From NCBI GenBank assembly GCA_041685505.1, contig JAWLFQ010000118.1, positions 1-5,398 of the forward strand: a stretch of 5,398 nucleotides of DNA. The letters are read 5' to 3'. Shown in pieces: positions 5,141 to 5,398 of the stretch. A program made the position numbers and the translations under genes. How positions within the stretch are numbered: the stretch's first letter is position 1; each line of letters begins with the position of its first letter. Source of the DNA: T1Sed10-7 sp041685505. GTDB lineage: Bacteria > Actinomycetota > Nitriliruptoria > Nitriliruptorales > Nitriliruptoraceae. The notes below the pieces were generated by a model that saw only the letters and a list, made by a program, of their open reading frames with translations, was not told the origin of the DNA and searched no databases.

Positions 5141-5398
5141 CGCTTGGGGGGGCGGCAGCCGTTGTGCGGCACCGGTGTGATGTCCTTGATCGACAGCACC
5201 TCGATACCGGCTGCAGCCAGGGTCCGGATGGCGGTCTCACGACCGGCGCCGGGTCCCTTGCAGTAGACGTCCACCTTGCGGACGCCGTTCTCCACCGCCG
5301 CCTTGGTGGCCTGCTCGGCCGCGATCTGCGCGGCGAAGGGGGTCGACTTCCTCGAGCCCTTGAAGCCCGCGTTGCCGCCCGTCGACCACGCCAGCACG
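5128..5398 (-). CDS. rpsK: 30S ribosomal protein S11 (uS11), 5' end cut off by window edge
   Basis: Small-subunit protein of the 30S platform; it binds 16S rRNA near the 690/790 loops and the mRNA exit side. About 89 codons are visible, roughly the last two-thirds of a protein usually near 130 residues. The family core is clear: GFKGSRKSTPFAAQ, then KVDVYCKGPGAGRETAIR, then the near-invariant tail ITPVPHNGCRPPKRRRT. The GTG at the window edge (5395-5397) codes for an internal valine in the VLAW strand and is not a start; the true start lies beyond 5398. The gene sits directly upstream of rpsD, as in the alpha operon. Its TGA stop (5130-5128) and last three codons lie inside the final unit of a 26-bp tandem repeat, so the repeat array appears to have grown from the 3' end of this gene. 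Identity is certain. Confidence 0.97.
   Translation of the reverse strand, partial: VLAWSTGGNAGFKGSRKSTPFAAQIAAEQATKAAVENGVRKVDVYCKGPGAGRETAIRTLAAAGIEVLSIKDITPVPHNGCRPPKRRRT

Noticed and set aside
4547..5266. Plus-strand ORF encoding a repetitive Arg/Cys/Ala-rich peptide across the tandem repeats
   Set aside because: It is antisense to rpsD and rpsK, and its peptide repeat is only a by-product of three 26-bp units equalling 26 codons. No family signature or SD was seen.

Overview
The window is a very GC-rich stretch with every gene on the minus strand. It carries the end of the alpha (S13/S11/S4) ribosomal operon and the rplM-rpsI operon behind it. In transcription order (high to low coordinate) the genes are rpsK (uS11, start cut off by the window edge), rpsD (uS4), rpoA (RNA polymerase alpha), rplQ (bL17), truA (tRNA pseudouridine synthase), rplM (uL13) and rpsI (uS9). 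This order, the L17 and alpha sequences, the zinc-less S4, strong Shine-Dalgarno (SD) sites and exclusive use of TGA stops (7 of 7 genes) point to a high-GC actinobacterium. S9 lacks the N-terminal extension common in mycobacteria and streptomycetes, so a deep-branching lineage is possible, but I cannot name the genus.

Region by region: 5128-5398 holds the C-terminal two-thirds of S11. Its stop codon lies inside a 26-bp tandem repeat (four perfect copies plus a 22-bp fifth) that fills half of the 230-bp S11-S4 gap. The rest of that gap holds a long hairpin whose pairing is better in the minus-strand RNA than in the plus strand, a candidate S4 autoregulatory leader. rpsD (4292-4897) is followed by a 279-bp, highly palindromic spacer that includes a hairpin presenting a perfect SD sequence (GGAGGT) in its loop upstream of rpoA. 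rpoA (2969-4012), rplQ (2153-2884) and truA (1290-2156) follow closely; rplQ and truA overlap by 4 bp. A recognisable promoter (TTGACC, 18 bp, TACGCT) overlaps the truA stop and would start an rplM-rpsI transcript with a leader of about 190 nt. rpsI ends at 238, and beyond it lie two strong hairpins (likely transcription end) and a 23-bp tandem repeat.

Functionally the block makes proteins of both ribosomal subunits, the polymerase subunit that starts RNA polymerase assembly, and a tRNA modification enzyme, so it couples transcription and translation capacity. The genes themselves are ordinary. The unusual content is in the long, structured, repeat-bearing gaps and in the 126-residue charged tail of L17. 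No new protein system, mobile element, CRISPR array, tRNA or rRNA was found.
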